Shown: positions 1 to 12,780, counted from the stretch's first letter. The stretch is 64,000 nucleotides of DNA from Lunularia cruciata (GCA_948567375.1 OX419756.1:30048552-30112551); one strand, 5' to 3'. Translations and numbers: made by a program. The notes: generated by a model from the sequence alone, not told the origin.

Positions 1-479
1 CATTGAGTGTGCCATTAGTGGGACCATTAGGGTTTCATAGCTAGCTCGAGTCCAAGAGGTATAGTTTCGAAGTGAGCTCCAGAGAGCTCACTTCTTTGAT
101 GTTGAGCCTCTGAGTTCCTGGCTATGGGGACAAAGGCCGGCGAGCATCACCTGGATTCTCTATGCTTGAGTGGGTGTGGCTTGATTGTAATCAGTGCCCA
201 GTTGTTGGGAGTTTATAGAGTGACAGATCAAGTTCTGATTTGAGTTGTGTTGAGTTGAGAGTGGTAAGCAATCTGATTATTGTGGCACTTTAGAGTCTAT
301 GTATGACTTATGTGTGAGTTGTGTTTCTATAGTGTATGATGTTGACAGCGATGTATGTTGTGTAGCAATGTATTTATGCACAATAGCTCTTATTAGACCC
401 CATGTAACATCTATCTGTCTTATTGGTAGCTATTTTCCTTATAACAAAGAGAGGTAATTTCTGCCTTTGCAATCTTTCT
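1..479. other. Unassigned AT-rich stretch, no gene seen
   Basis: No convincing coding frame, LTR end or RNA gene is visible. The stretch has several TG-rich runs and one short perfect hairpin (69-94). It borders a reverse-strand gag-protease fragment and may be more of that element (for example its 5' side or polyprotein linker), but nothing here confirms that. Confidence 0.4.
69..94. repeat. Short perfect inverted repeat
   Basis: Eleven-base arms (GAAGTGAGCTC and its complement) surround a 4-base CAGA loop. There is no T tract or neighbouring gene to suggest a function; it is recorded as a possible hairpin only. Confidence 0.6.
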
Positions 480-1401
480 CTATCTCTAATGATCTCCCAT
501 TGGCTAGTTCTCATTATTTTATTTTTCTAATCAACCATGGGGTTGTAGAGCTCCATCCATGGTATGCTTAAGATCACATCATAATGAGCTAACCATATCA
601 CTTGCCACTCAATTTCTTCTTGATACTCTCTTATAAAGAGTGCTACCTTTTTAGGTAACTCAATCCTCTTTGTTTGACCATTAGGTAACTCTACTTCTTC
701 ATTCATCCTTCTTTAGTTTTATTCTCAACCTTATTACAATAGAGCAAGACAAGAAATTCTCTATTGCTCCAAGGTCTACCAATATTCTTACCTTATTGCC
801 TTTAAGGATTCCATTTATGACAATCAGTTTGTGTTTGTCTTCCTCCCAGGCTTTTACTCTTCTCTATTGAGTTAATAAGGCCATGAGGTACATTTATTGG
901 TGATTTTCATTTTTTAATGTGATTTTAATATCCTCTTCTTCAATCAATCTCTCCAAGTTGTTCAAAGGTTGGCCTCTAGGAAAGCAATCATGACAAATGA
1001 TGGCTTTGTGCCCAACTTGGTTGCAATTGTAACGATGTCATTGTTTTGCTCAAGCCCCTTCTCCTTGTAGGACTCCATCTTTCCTTTCTTTGATTTGTCC
1101 TATTCTCCTTAGAGCGGTCATGCTCCTTGGTCTTGGAATGTTACCCAATTATATAGAAATTGGTTGACCACAGTGTGGTGTTTCAACTTGACAGTGTTGA
1201 GTCATGACTATCTCTTTACTTCCTCCAAGTGCTCATACTACTCTTTGAGCACATGTAATGGATTCAAAAATATTGTGAGGATTTTGTACATTACCTGGAT
1301 GAATTTTCTCTATTTGAAATTGTCAAGAGCTTTTCTTGGACTCATATCATTATCTTGATTTACAAATCAAGAAATGCTCTATGTACTTTTGTATGTTGTT
1401 C
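480..1401 (-). pseudogene. Family 3 Ty3/gypsy gag-protease remnant
   Basis: Read on the minus strand, about 960-1040 gives RYNCNQVGHKAIICHDC, a gag zinc knuckle whose first cysteine has become Arg. About 720-790 gives VRILVDLGAIENFLS, the retropepsin active-site block with DSG changed to DLG. About 540-600 gives HYDVILSIPWMELYNP, the conserved block after protease. The order gag, knuckle, protease is that of a Ty3/gypsy polyprotein, and the wording resembles chromovirus-type elements more than families 1 and 2. Stops break every frame. The gag part is cut at 1401 by insertion of element 1A and resumes at 8536, where the same frame can be followed. RT and LTRs of this family are not in the window. 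Confidence 0.75.
1398..1401. repeat. 4-bp target site duplication GTTC (element 1A, left)
   Basis: GTTC here and at 8532-8535 flank the LTR termini of 1A. Joining the flanks with one copy restores a continuous reverse-strand gag reading, which supports a real insertion. Confidence 0.8.
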
Positions 1402-2083
1402 TATAACACCCATTTGTGCATGTATTTATTATTATCATATTTAATTTGGTATTACAAGTACTTGAGAGATATTATTTATATAAAAATAAAAGATTGTTCT
1501 AAATTAGTCATGATTAGCTAAGTTTAGTCCTATTTAAGATAAAAGAGACCTTACTTTAGAGGAAGTGGAAAAGATGAACACCATTTTTTTGGATTTTAGT
1601 ATTAACTTGGTATTATTCCTAGGTGTTTGGCTTTGAAGAAAGAGTTGAGAACTCTTGGATCCACATGCCTTTTTGCTTCGGATTCTTCTATAGTCTAAAG
1701 ATAGCCCATGTTAAAGAATCCTTGACTTAGTGGTTAAGTCAAGATAAGATCATATGCCTAGGAGAATATTCCCATGAATATGGATATTCTTTAAGACTTT
1801 TTGACTTTATTTTAATTTTAGTCTAGTAATTCAAGTTACAATAGTAATAAATAACTTTGGTATGTAACTATTTCAATAGTATATAATATAAAGGTGAGGA
1901 TGTACTCATCATCTTTTTATTTGCAAATATTCCTCTCATTGAGTACTCTAGTGAGCAATGTCTTGAGTCTTGGAGTTCTGGAAGAGTGTGATGGAGTTGG
2001 AGTTCCTTGCTTCCTTAGTGCATGGTATGCTACCTTAATAGCCATCAAAGGTTCATCTTGAGGGAGAGACAGGTTGGCTCACA
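1402..2083 (+). repeat. 5' LTR of element 1A (family 1)
   Basis: It begins TATAACACCC (canonical TGTAACACCC mutated) and ends GGTTGGCTCACA. It aligns with the other family 1 LTRs through the blocks around TTTTTGCTTCGGATTCTTC and TCTTGAGTCTTGGAG. The next bases lead into the degenerate primer-binding area. Confidence 0.88.
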
Positions 2084-2124
2084 TTTTTAATTTTTTTGCC
2101 ATGACTTCTCTAGAAGGCAAAATA

Positions 2125-2292
2125 ATGTTCCGCATACAATTCTACATTAGACAAAAGGAGACTATGAGAGCTCCCTTGGAGAGAATATTAAGAGAGAGAG
2201 TTGAATTTATGTTGGAGAACCAAGAACCATTTTTTTACCTTGTAAGTTATTATGATGTCTGTGAGGGGATATTGTATATCTTGTATACATGA
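2125..2292 (+). CDS. Leader ORF 1 of family 1 (55 aa), copy in 1A
   Basis: A small ORF starts with an ATG about 40 bases after the 5' LTR. It begins MFRIQFYIRQKE and ends YILYT. The same peptide can be read in 1B (from 39381, broken), 1C (53019-53189, minus strand) and, altered, in 1E near 24050. It has no recognised domain and is basic in its first third. Its position just after the primer-binding site means it would be the first ORF on the genomic RNA, so it could be a translated small protein or an upstream ORF that tunes gag translation. Conservation between copies could simply reflect common descent. Confidence 0.4.
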   Translation: MFRIQFYIRQKETMRAPLERILRERVEFMLENQEPFFYLVSYYDVCEGILYILYT

Positions 2293-2928
2293 GAGGGTTT
2301 GGTGAGATTATGGGATGTGAGTTGTATAATTTTGGAAATTATGGTCAATTTGGGCAAAAATTCAAGTTTTTGATCTAGACTTGGAAGTTCTACACATGAA
2401 AGATTGGGTTATCCTTCAGTTCCCACAATTGAAATTATTGTGAAAGCTAGTACATGCACTAAGCTAGAATTTTTGGTAGTTGATAGGAAAAACTACTTTT
2501 GAATTGCATGCTCTTTGGAAATTTGTATAAAGGTTGCCATTTCTACCTCTTGAATTTTATTTCCATGAAACTTTCCAAGAAAATTCAGTGGTAGATAGGC
2601 TACTTTTTTGCTTAACAATTAGAGAGAGAGATCATTCATGTAAAAAGAGTTATAAAGTTTTGAATTGATAGGGTGGTTTTTAGACCAAATCTCAAAGATG
2701 TGTGCTAAACATAAAGGTGCTTAGGCTAGAAAGATCTGAATTTTTGCAAAGATAGACACCCTAGGGTGTTCATCATGTGTGCTAAATTTCAAATCACTGT
2801 AAAATACCAATTGAGAGAATTTATTGATATTGTGAGGAAGGATCAATTCATGAGAGTTGAGATCTCATGCATGAAGAGTGTGAGAACAACCAAAAGCATA
2901 TTTTAGTGTTTAGAATCATTTTTGGAAC

Positions 2929-3057
2929 ATGGAGTGTTGTCAAGAGTGGAAGCTAAGGCTATGCAAGGTTCCCCAAGAGTTTGAGGTGATTTTAGGGTTT
3001 GATTTGAGGAAAAGAAAGTTTAGAATAGAATTTGAAAAGAGTGTTGAGAGGATCTAA
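2929..3057 (+). pseudogene. Remnant of the upstream zinc-knuckle ORF (leader ORF 2) in 1A
   Basis: An ATG opens MECCQEWKLRLCKVPQEF, matching the N-terminus of the family 1 upstream ORF seen complete at 24866-25282. A stop at about 3055 ends it, and the sequence then jumps to gag, so the CCHC knuckle and the C-terminal cysteine cluster are deleted. It is non-functional here but useful because it keeps the original ATG that 1B and 1C have lost or interrupted. Confidence 0.6.
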
Positions 3058-3079
3058 AAACATACACTACTTAGAAGAG

Positions 3080-4060
3080 GGATTCTAAGTGCTTTTTATA
3101 TGAATACCTTTGTGAGAGATTTCAAGAGAACTTGCATAAGAAACAATGAGAGGGAGAAGAATGAGTGGGTCTCATTATCACCGGATTTCTTTGAGGATGT
3201 AGTAATTACATGGTATGAGTCAAAATACCAAAAGAAAGGAAGGATAGATGGGCAAGAAGAGTCTTGGGAGAGTTTGACTATAGCACTCATTGAGAACTTT
3301 CTTCCATATGAGATTTATGAGAGATTGATGAGTGAAATTATCTTCTTTAAGCAAGGAGATAGAGAGAAAGTGAAAGTCTATGTAAAAAGAGTGAAGAAGT
3401 TAGAGTCTAGCTTTTGCATAATGTTGAGGAAGAGTGAAGATGATGTGGAGACTACTATGATTGGCATAGAAGCTATGCTCACCAAGAATTTTGTGGGAAG
3501 ATTATGACCACTGATTAGAAACAAGGTGAGATATGAAAAACCTTCTTCCAAGGTTGAAGCTATCAAGATTACAATATGTATGGAGGAGAGTTTAGAAGGA
3601 GATAGAGTGATTTGGTAGTGAAGGAGGTTGTGCATCCTTCTCAAGGCTACAAGTATGATAGAACTTCTAATACTTTGGTGGCAAGGGTTGCACCACAAGT
3701 AGTAGTTGCTCCGGTTCTTGCACCTTTACCAAAAGATCCACTTCAAACCATCAAAGAACAACTTGCAAATCTCAAGATCAATATAATGCAATTATGGGAG
3801 AAGAGAGAGGTAGAGCAAATTGTGGGCAAAAGGCCTAAAAGTTATGGAAATTATCCATATATAGGAGGCCAACCAACCAACCAATAATTTCAATGATAGA
3901 AATTATTTTGGTTGTGGAGGAAGAGATCACATCCAAAGGAATCGCCCAAATTCCATTTACTATGGAGAAAGGGATTATGAAAGAGACAATAGAGGGAAGA
4001 AGAGATAATGAAACCCAAACCAAGTGGCTCCTAATCCAATAAAAGGTAAGAGGATAACAT
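3080..4060 (+). pseudogene. gag of element 1A, broken
   Basis: The region matches the 1B gag from just after its N-terminus: NTFVRDFKRTCIRNNER (about 3100), then the capsid-like segment with NFLPYEIYERLMSEI (about 3295-3345) and the HPSQGYKYDR linker (about 3630). The zinc knuckle can still be read at about 3903-3950, where FGCGGRDHIQRN is followed by R in place of the last cysteine. Stops and frame changes occur at about 3505, 3610, 3887 and 4020. The N-terminal MGKLPVFFG of other copies is missing. Confidence 0.8.
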
Positions 4061-4079
4061 CCATAGATGTGGTTGAAAG

Positions 4080-7000
4080 TAATTATGAGAAGGGGAAGTG
4101 CTCAAACTCCAAAGATTTTAATTTGGATCTTTTTGCACAAGAGAAGAAGTGAGCTCATTTTGCAAAGGATGTACACTTTTCTCAAAGATTTACTCCTAGT
4201 AAGGATACTCCTATGCGTACTAGGGGCACTCAACTAGCACCTCAATAGCATCAACAACAAAGCCTCCAAAGAAGAAGTTGGGGATGGAAGACTTCTTGAT
4301 CTCAAAACAACAATAGAACTACAACATGTAGGAGGATGTTGGTAGTCACAAGGCTAAAATCATAGTGGGCCAACTGATTGCTTTGAATCCTATTTTGAGA
4401 AAGGAGATTAGAGGTGATTTGAGCTCTACAAGGAGCAAGAGCAGAAGAAAGCAAAAGAGAAAGCTCTAGTATCAATGGGAGTGGTGGATGCCAAGCCAAC
4501 ACCATGGAAGGCTTGTGAATATATCTCCAAGATTGATATGAGAGTGAATGGCACAACAACAAGGATGCACTCATTGATGGAGGATATGCAGTGAATGGCA
4601 TGTTAGAAAGGTTGGGTATGGATGAAAAGTTGGGTATGATACCCTTTAGACCTTCAAAATTTGTGGTGAGAATGGGAAACAAGCAACAAGTTCAACTAGT
4701 AAGGGTGATGGATAAGGTGGTAGTTTCAATTATGAGAGTTCAAAATCTCATGACTTTCCAAGTCTTAAAGGATCAAGCTATGATTTGCTTCTTGGAAGGC
4801 CATGGTTGAGAGCCACATGCACAACTGATTGATGGCACAAAGGGTACTTGAGGATTGGGCTATCAAACTATTGAGTTACAATTCTTGTGACTAACATCAC
4901 CCACACTTCACATTCAGATATATCATCTTTTGATTATTGGATCAGATTTAGAAGAAGGAGCCTCAGATGTGGATACAAGCATGGAGGAAGAGACTTCCAT
5001 GGAGAAAGATGAATCTAAAATTGATTCAGATTTATATCACTTGTGTGCTATGGATTTTTCACCTAAGCCAAAGGTTTTGAAGGACCCAAATAAATCACCA
5101 TTGACACTTGAGGAGAAGGAGAGGTTATCTACCCTCAAGTGTGGTCCAAATATTACCAAGGAAGAGAAAGTGGGATTTGAGGAGATTTTCTATAGGTTCA
5201 TCCATGTGTTTGCTTTTAGTTGCAAGGATCTAAAGAAAATCACTTTGGAGGTACACAAGATAGAGGTGGAGTCACATGTAAGACCAGTCTGTCAAAAACA
5301 ACATTGCATTAGCTCACCAATAGCTTTGGTTTTGAAGGAGGAGATTGATAAGTTCAAGGACACCAAATTTACCTTTGAGGTGAAGAATTTAAAATGGATG
5401 TCTCTAATTGTGATTGTGAAGAAAAAGAATGGCAAGCTTCAAGTATGCATGGATTACAAGAAGCTCAATGTTGTTACTAAGAAGGACTATTATCTTTGGC
5501 ATTCATTGATGAGATCTTGGATGAAGTTGTAGCTCATGAGAGGTATAGTTTTGGAGATGGTTATAGTAGGTATAACCGAATCAAGATTGCACCATAGCAT
5601 CAACAACTCACCAGATTCACCACACCTTGGAGAACTTATACTTTCAAGGTCATGCATTTTGGGCTTTGCAATGCTCCAGCCATATTCCAATAGTTCATGA
5701 ACAAGGTGTTTAAAACTTCCATTGGGAAATTTGTGAGAGACTTCATTGATGACTTTTGTGTCTATAGGAGCAAAGTGAAGCACTTTGAGCATCTAATCAA
5801 GGTCTTGCAATGCTTGGATGAAGCAAACACATCACTCAACCTAGAGAAGTGCATTTTTTGCTATCAAGAACATCTCCTTTTGGAGCATATCATTTCCAAG
5901 GACGGAATAGCAATTGATCCTAAGAAGGTAAGGAAAATTTCAGACCTTCCATTTGCTTCAAGCTTGATAAAGTTATGCCAATTTTTGGGAATAGTTGAAT
6001 ATTATAGGAGATTCATCTTCTCATTTTCCAATAAGGCTTATGCACGGACCATCTACATGAAGAAAGGTGTAGAATACATGGTGATTTTGGAGGACAAGGA
6101 AGCTCTTTAAGCTTTTGAGGAGCTCAAGTAATCTTTGTTGTGGCTCCAATTTGTGCTAAACTTGATTGGAGCAAGTCTTTCATCTTCTACATTGATGCTT
6201 CCAATGTAGCTATAGGATGCACTTTTAGTCAATTAGACCAAGATAAGCATAATCATCCAAGAGCTTATGCTAGTAGATAGATGGTTTTAGCAAAAAAGAA
6301 AGTACTACTCAATCATGGAGAAAGAAGGGTTGGTAGTGATCTTTGGTCTCAAGAAGTTTAGATACTACTTGATTGGAGGCAAAGTCACCATTGTCATGGA
6401 TCACAAGGCTTTGAAGTACATCTTTAATATGCCTAATGTGGAAGAAAGGCTAGCAAGGTGGATGATATTCTTGTTTGAGTATGACTACACCATTGAGGAT
6501 AGGCTAGGGAAGAAACATGCAGATGATGATTTGTTATTTAGGTCTATGATCATGATGGAGTTGAACCAATGGATGATTCCTTCTTGGAGGAGGAGCTCAT
6601 GACAATCGCAACCACTCAAGAGGTTCCAGTGGAGTACAAGGAGATTGTGAACTTTGTTTCAAGAGGTAACTATCTAAAAGGGATGCATGCTAGGGAAAAG
6701 AAGGCCCTTGTGGCAACATCTAAACCTTACACAATAGTGGAGGATGTTATTTTTCACCAAGGAATAGATGGTCTAATTTGAAGAGCAGTGGGTAAGGAGG
6801 AGTCTATCCTACTCATGAAGGAGTTTTATGAAGGTTTATTGTGTTGAGGACACTTTGCAAGAAAGTGACTACCTTCAAGATTCTAGATCCAAGTTACCAT
6901 TGGAGGGAGATTTTCAAGGATTGTCTTGATTATTACAAAACTTGTAATGTTTATCAAGCTTTTGCTAGAAATTCTACTTCCCCTCCACCTCTTAGATCAA

Positions 7001-7822
7001 TTCCATTGCTATGAGCTTTTGAGAAGGGAAGAATTGACTTTGTAGGTCCTCTCAAGGAACAATTGGTACATTGTGGTAATTACTAATTACCTTACCAAGT
7101 GGGTTGAGGTAAGACTATTGAGGGACAAGAATGAAGGTGCTAGATTTTTTATGAATGCATTATCACTAGGTTTGGGTGCCCTTTGGAGTTGATTTCTAAA
7201 AGAGGAAGAGAGTTTACCAAAAGCATCACTACAACCATGCTATGACATCTCTCTATCACACATGAAGTAACTAAATCCTATAAGTCAAACTCTAAGGGCT
7301 TGGCAGAGAGAACCAATCAGACCTTGTGCATGATGTTGGCCAAAGATGCAAAAATAGAAGGGGCTAAACATCATTGGGAGTTTTGTGGGAGTATAGGACA
7401 ACCATGAAGACTTCCATTGCATTTGGTTTATGGTATTAAGTCTACCTTACCTGTTCACTTTGATCTTTGTGCCTTCCAAAGCATTAATAGGAGATTGAAG
7501 AAAGCACAAAGAAGTGATGTAGAGAAGTCAAGGAAGGATCAACTTATGGAATTGGAGGAAGCAAGAGCAATTGCTATGGTTCAAGTGGAGCAAGCCCAAA
7601 GGAAACAAAAAGAGAGCTATGATAAGAAGAAGGTGATTAGGTAATATTATTTGATTCTATTTGATTCAAGAGAGTGCAAAAGAAGTTTTTGCCTAAGTAC
7701 TTTAGACCTTTCATAGTGGAGAAGGTGTGGGGCAATTACACTTATGATCTCAAGGAGTTGGGAAGAAGACACTTTGATAGGTTAACCATGATAAGGTGAA
7801 GATGTATCATAGAAGGTAGAGA
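4080..7822 (+). pseudogene. Protease, RT, RNase H and integrase of element 1A, broken
   Basis: Domains follow in order. The protease block IDGGYAVNGM is near 4573-4605. The acidic PR-RT linker is near 4935-5030. RT has GKLQVCMDYKKLN (about 5433) and the catalytic FIDDFCVY with the aspartates at 5748-5753. RNase H has VMDHKALKYIF (about 6393-6425). The integrase zinc region is near 6830-6960, and integrase core pieces include WVEVRLL and the ERTNQTLCMML block near 7310. The C-terminal KVWGNYTYDLKELG is near 7725-7760 and the frame ends at YHRR* near 7818, with no chromodomain. Frames are interrupted by stops at about 5530, 6108, 6602 and 6780, and an internal deletion in integrase removes the block before LVYGIKST (about 7400). 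It cannot encode active enzymes. Confidence 0.85.
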
Positions 7823-7867
7823 GATCTTCACTCCAATGACAAAGTGAAATCTTAGTCCGAGGGTAAA

Positions 7868-8531
7868 TGTAACACCCATTGTGCATGTATGTGCTATTGT
7901 CATATTTAGGTTGGTATTACTTGTATTTGAGAGATATTATTTATATAGAGAGAAAGAATGGCTCTATATTATTCATGATTAGCTAAGATAGAGGAGACCT
8001 TACTTTAGAGGAAGTGGAAAAGATGAGCATCACTATTTTAGATTCTAGTGTATTGACTTGGTATCATTCCTAGGTGTTAAGCTTTGAGGAAACAATTGAA
8101 ACTCTTGGACCTACAAGCCTTTTTGCTTTGGATTCTTCTATAGTCCAAGGATAACCCACATGAAAGAATCCTTGACTTAATGGTTGGGTCAAGATAAGAC
8201 CATATACTTAGGAGAATACTCCTATAAATATAGATATTCTTTTAGAATTTTTGACTTTATTTGACTTTTAGCCTAGTAATTTGAGTTGCTCCAATAATTA
8301 GTAATTTTGGTGTGTAACTATTTCACAAGTATATAAAGTAGGGGTAAGGAAGTACTCATCATCTTTTCAATTGCAATTATCTCTCTCATTGAGTTCTCTA
8401 GTGAGCAATGTCTTGAGTCTTGGAGGAGTGTGATGGAGTTGGAGTTGGAGTTCATTGCCTTCTTAGTGCACAGTAAAGTACCTTAATAGCCATCAGAGGT
8501 TCATCTTGAGTGAAAGATAGGCTTGCTCATA
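7868..8531 (+). repeat. 3' LTR of element 1A (family 1)
   Basis: It starts TGTAACACCC directly after a short purine-rich run (GAGGGTAAA) and ends GGCTTGCTCATA before the GTTC duplication. A TATA-like AGTATATAAAG lies near 8330. Many substitutions and small indels separate it from the 5' LTR. Confidence 0.88.
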
Positions 8532-8535
8532 GTTC

Positions 8536-8713
8536 TTTTGCTTCAACTCCTATAGTTGGGTTCAAGTCATCAGCATGAAATTCATAAATTAAAAATTTTT
8601 CAACTGCCCTTCTTGCATTGCCATCCAAGTGATCTCTATTCCTTTTGCCAACATTAATTGTTCCCAAGCATCATACTAGTATTTTGTTGATCAAGTACAC
8701 ACATGTTAATATG
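8536..8713 (-). pseudogene. Continuation of the family 3 gag remnant
   Basis: On the minus strand this reads through WEQLMLAKGIEITWMAMQEG towards the 1A insertion, and continues beyond it at 1401 as part of a gag capsid region. Stops are present. It is truncated on its other side by the start of the family 2 LTR at 8718. Confidence 0.6.
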
Positions 8714-9140
8714 CTTGTGTGCTACCCACAATTTTTGTTTTTAGCTATGTTAAGTGGTTTTTTGAAGAAGAAGTGAGAAGAAGAAGGAAGGAGATTTGTG
8801 TTTTTACTCTAACCCAAAGAAAGTTACTTTGGGTCAGATTTGGTCAAGGCTCAAATTGGATCTATCAGGTTTCAACCCAAAGAGGAACTTTGCCTTGGGG
8901 TGATCAATCCAATGCAAAGGAACTATAACAACTTTCCTTTGGGATTGGCCATTCAAGAATGTACTGCACCTAAAATGATTTAGGTAAGAGCATGAGAAAT
9001 TGATAGTGACCAGAGAAGTACATACAAATGGTGTGATTTCTCGATAGATGAGCATTTGAAGAATGACAAAGAAATGGTGAACTGTAAGGTCAGGATTCAA
9101 ATCAAGAAGGAGAAGGAGAAGAATAACAAGTGAATTTCTT

Positions 9141-9909
9141 GTGCCATTGCAAAGTCATCCTAAGGGAGACCAAGGAAGAGGAATGGTAGTGAGTGAAGTT
9201 TTTGTGAATCCAAAGGGAGTTAGAATTGCATGCCTAGGGGATGGGAGAATTATCTTTCAAAGGTATAGCACAAAGGAGAGTAGAATGAGAGGAATCAAGA
9301 AGTGCCATACATTGGCAGTGAGGAACCCAGTGATTAGGAGGTTAGACGTTATGGCCTGTATCAAAGTTCTTAGTAAAATTTGCATAACTTTCCTTGCATG
9401 GAATTGGAACTTGAGCTTTCCTAATTTCATGGTAGAGATAGTGACCAATAAGTGTGTAGATGGGCCGATAATGGTAGGGAAAAGAGGCAATCCGGCTCGA
9501 TGGACAGAGTCAGATAAGAGATTGGTATTAGGTAGAGAGAGTGGGGAAGAGCATGAGGCTATGTTCTTGGGGAAAGGAGAAGTTGCAAAAGAAATCCAAG
9601 AAGTCAGAAATTTTGTTCACCTCAAAGTGTACAAAGAATGGATACAAGGTGGAAACCTATCAAAACCCAATGGGGAGAAGTGTCATAAGCGCAATGATGG
9701 CATTGTTTAAATCCGAGCAGACCACCTATATTACAAAGCAGCAGGTGGTGTTCTTCAATGAAATTTTTGCAAGAGAGTTGATTTATTGGGCAAAGTGTTT
9801 TTATCAAAGGACACGGGAGATGGTGCTAAATTGGAGGAGTTTGACACCGCTGCATTACTTTGTTTCTTTTGCAGTGCACTTTTTCCTCGGGTTTGAACCC
9901 ATTGAGTAG
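9141..9909 (+). pseudogene. LTR-encoded protein, N-terminal domain (2A copy)
   Basis: Two overlapping frames carry one ancestral domain. Frame 9141-9710 has AVRNPVIRRLDVMACIKVL (about 9318-9374), followed by ITFLAWNWNLSF and a GNPARWTESDKRLV block. Frame 9541-9909 continues with GYKVETYQNPMGRSVISAM, QQVVFFNEIFARELIYWAKC and PLHYFVSFAVHFFLGFEP. The same order appears in 2C (35597-34884, minus strand) and, more decayed, in 2B (about 31040-31680). I do not recognise a family. No transmembrane segment, zinc cluster or transposase triad is visible. Conserved W, F and Y positions suggest a folded domain. Confidence 0.5.
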
Positions 9910-10087
9910 CAATGAGAAGAAGAAGATTGTGTCTCACTTTCATCCCAATCTGCATCAAGAAGCCGATGACAAGGAGCAACAATATATTTGGTAGTTGAGA
10001 AGCAATGATGACCACTATGCAATAATAGGACAAAATAGGATGATATTTGTACCCATGCCAAGGAAGAAGAAAAGGAGCTGACCTGAG

Positions 10088-11709
10088 GTGGAGAATTCTA
10101 TAGTACAGCCTTGTAAGTTAAGAAGGATTGGGCAAAGGGAAGGAAAGCAAATCCAAAATTTGACACCGGAACAAGAGGTCAAATCAGAAGAAGTAGAGTC
10201 TGTGTTGGAGGGGTTGAAGGAAGAAGAAGTAGAGTTAACCTTGCAAAGTGAAGAATCCAGTGTGGATAGTGAAGGAGAAGCCTAGGTGCAAACAGACCAA
10301 GAGAAGGTGATTTCCCTACAAGAAGAAATTGAGCAACATGAGGAAGGAGAGAGGATTGTGGCCGAGTTGGTAATAGAAGAAGAAGAAGGATTGGTGGTTG
10401 AGCCAAGCAAGTCATGCAAGAAGGAGAGAGTTTGAAGGTAGCAGATCACATCATCAATTTGGATAATGAGGAAAGTTTGAAGGATGACATGTCATTGAAA
10501 TTACAAAGATCCTAACCTCATAGTAAAGCATCAGATTCAGAAGGGAAGAGCAAGATTGACAAAATCCCTAAAGAAAAGGTAGATGAGGGGGAAGGGTGTG
10601 AAGGAGTAGAGTACCTTCAAGATGTTGTAAGTCCACTGTTGTTGCAAATGGAGAAGAAGAAGAAGGAGATGAAGAGAGTAAGCATTCCAAGGTAGCAAAT
10701 GTATTGCAAGTGTTGGAGAGATTAGCATCCAAAAATTTGAAGTTGAGAGAGAGTATGACCGAAGGAGAGGAAGAAAGAGAAGTTTTGCAAGTAGATACAA
10801 CATTGCAAAAGAAGATGAATGAAAATCTGCAAGAGAAGTTTGAAAAGCAAGGAAAAGAGTTGGCAATGAAAGTGAAAGTCACGCAAGAGAGATTTTGAGT
10901 AGAAAAGTTATAAGTCAAAGTAAAGTTAGAGCAAAACAATGGAAGGGAATTGGTTGAAGCTAGGGAGGAGGAACTTGACGCATTCCAACATAAAGTAGAA
11001 GAGAAGATAAAAACTTGGCAACATGAATTAACCAAGCGCCATTAAGAAGAAGTGAGGTTGCAAGATCTTGTGAAGACATTAGAGGCAAAGATTGACCAGT
11101 ATGTGAAGGAGTTGGAGGAAGATGAAGTATGAGTATGAAGATGAATTGAAAGTGAGTAGAGTTGTGATAGAAGAGGAAAGACAAAAGAAGTAGTCAATGG
11201 AATTTGTTGAGGAAGTGATTATAGAGATGAAGGTGAGATTAACCACTAAAGCCAAAGTAAGAATGGAGGAATTGAGGCTACATGAGTTAATATTGCTTGT
11301 GTAGAAGACAAGGCATAAAAATGCAAACGATAAGGACTTGAATGCCTTGTTAATCAATCTCAAAACTTGAATGGATAGAAAGATGTTAGATGTTGAGAAA
11401 AATATTTCTATTAGATTAGGTTTGGTTAAATTCAAATTAGATAATCTTTGGACTACTATATATCTCAGACCAAAAGTAAGAGAGGTATAATTTCAAGTGA
11501 CTTTTGATTTTTCATTTGAGACTTTAGAGAAGAGTGGGTTGTGAGATAAGGATGTAGATAGGTTACCCATACCTTTAATTGCACTTCAGAGTGACAATAT
11601 GTTGGAATTGGTAGAAGACATAGTAGTTGTAGAACTCAAAGAAAGAGAAGCAAAAGAAGGGACCTTGGGTTTAGAAGCCAAAGTGGAAGTTGACATTGGG
11701 TTAGAGTAG
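10088..11709 (+). pseudogene. LTR-encoded protein, acidic linker and coiled-coil part (2A copy)
   Basis: The region starts with a Glu-rich stretch (KEEEVELTLQSEESSVDSEGEA near 10223-10285). It continues through an EYLQDVV...PLLLQM block (about 10610-10650) and a long heptad-like Glu/Lys/Leu region (about 10700-11340), and ends with a segment beginning about 11505 that corresponds to SLDLLFDTLKKSGLRDKEI in 2C. Stops and frame changes occur throughout. It matches the open 293-residue coiled-coil ORF at 33192-34073, so it is a decayed allele of the same LTR gene. Confidence 0.55.
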
Positions 11710-11943
11710 TAATAGTTTTGAGGTTTGAGGAGGTGGATATAAAGAGGTGCATTGTCATTTTGGATCTACAAGTTGGTAAAGTTGTTAGGAAATAGTTTAG
11801 GGAGTAAGATAACTGCTGAAGGGCTTTTCCAATTTGAAGGGAGCATTTGAAATGTGTTGTTGTTTAGTATTCATATTCATGAGAATAGATAAAGTAAAGT
11901 GCTAATCTCAGTCCTTGTCGCTTGAGCTTAATTCTGAGTATCA

Positions 11944-12251
<308 letters not shown>

Positions 12252-12780
12252 GAAATTTGAACTGCAATTCTAAGTGTTAGATGTTGGATTCTAGATCTCT
12301 GTTTCTATTTTGTGTGTTTGATCCTGACTGGATAACAATCAAAGCAATGCCTTGATAGAATCTAAGAGGAATTGTAGTGTTTGTAGTATTCTGCAATTGT
12401 GAGTGCAGTGCTGAGTTGATGTGAAGCAATTTTGATTGAGGAAGTTGTGCCTTCATTGGAAGGGTGGAACACAATTCCATGGCAAAATCATTTTACAATG
12501 AAGTTGCCATTTTTGGGAGAGATTGAATCATCACAATTGAGTTTGTTTTGACAAAATTGAAAGATTTGTGATTATGGGTGACATGTTGTTGTGACAAGAC
12601 TGTGATCTAGTGCTTGTTACTCTCTTATGGGTGTGGTTTCTACTTGAGAGATTAAAGAAGAACTCAAGAAGAATTGATTTGGTTACTTTGCTTTGTATTT
12701 GGATATTTCGACTTGTATCTCTATGGGAATGAACTTTACTTACCTGATTATCAAAAAATTTATATTTGCCACATGATTTT

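Larger units (their letters stand above)
1402..8531 (+). mobile_element. Element 1A: complete but heavily decayed family 1 Ty3/gypsy retrotransposon
   Basis: The element has two LTRs (1402-2083, 7868-8531), a leader, gag, protease, RT, RNase H and integrase in the usual Ty3/gypsy order, and a GTTC target duplication. Its coding regions align along their whole length with the near-intact copy 1B (38663-46455) but contain many stops and indels. Its two LTRs differ visibly at many sites, so it is much older than 1B. A deletion joins the upstream zinc-knuckle ORF directly to gag near 3060-3100: the knuckle itself and the gag start codon, present in 1B, are gone. It is inserted in a family 3 gag on the opposite strand. 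Confidence 0.9.

Noticed and set aside
69-94. Transcription terminator or RNA gene
   Set aside because: The hairpin is short, has no T run and no adjacent gene; the context is plant-like, where such a terminator is not expected.
10179-11435. Minus-strand ORFs rich in Leu/Ser opposite the coiled-coil region
   Set aside because: They are antisense shadows of the Glu/Lys-rich sense strand (GAR codons read as CTY/TTY), not genes.
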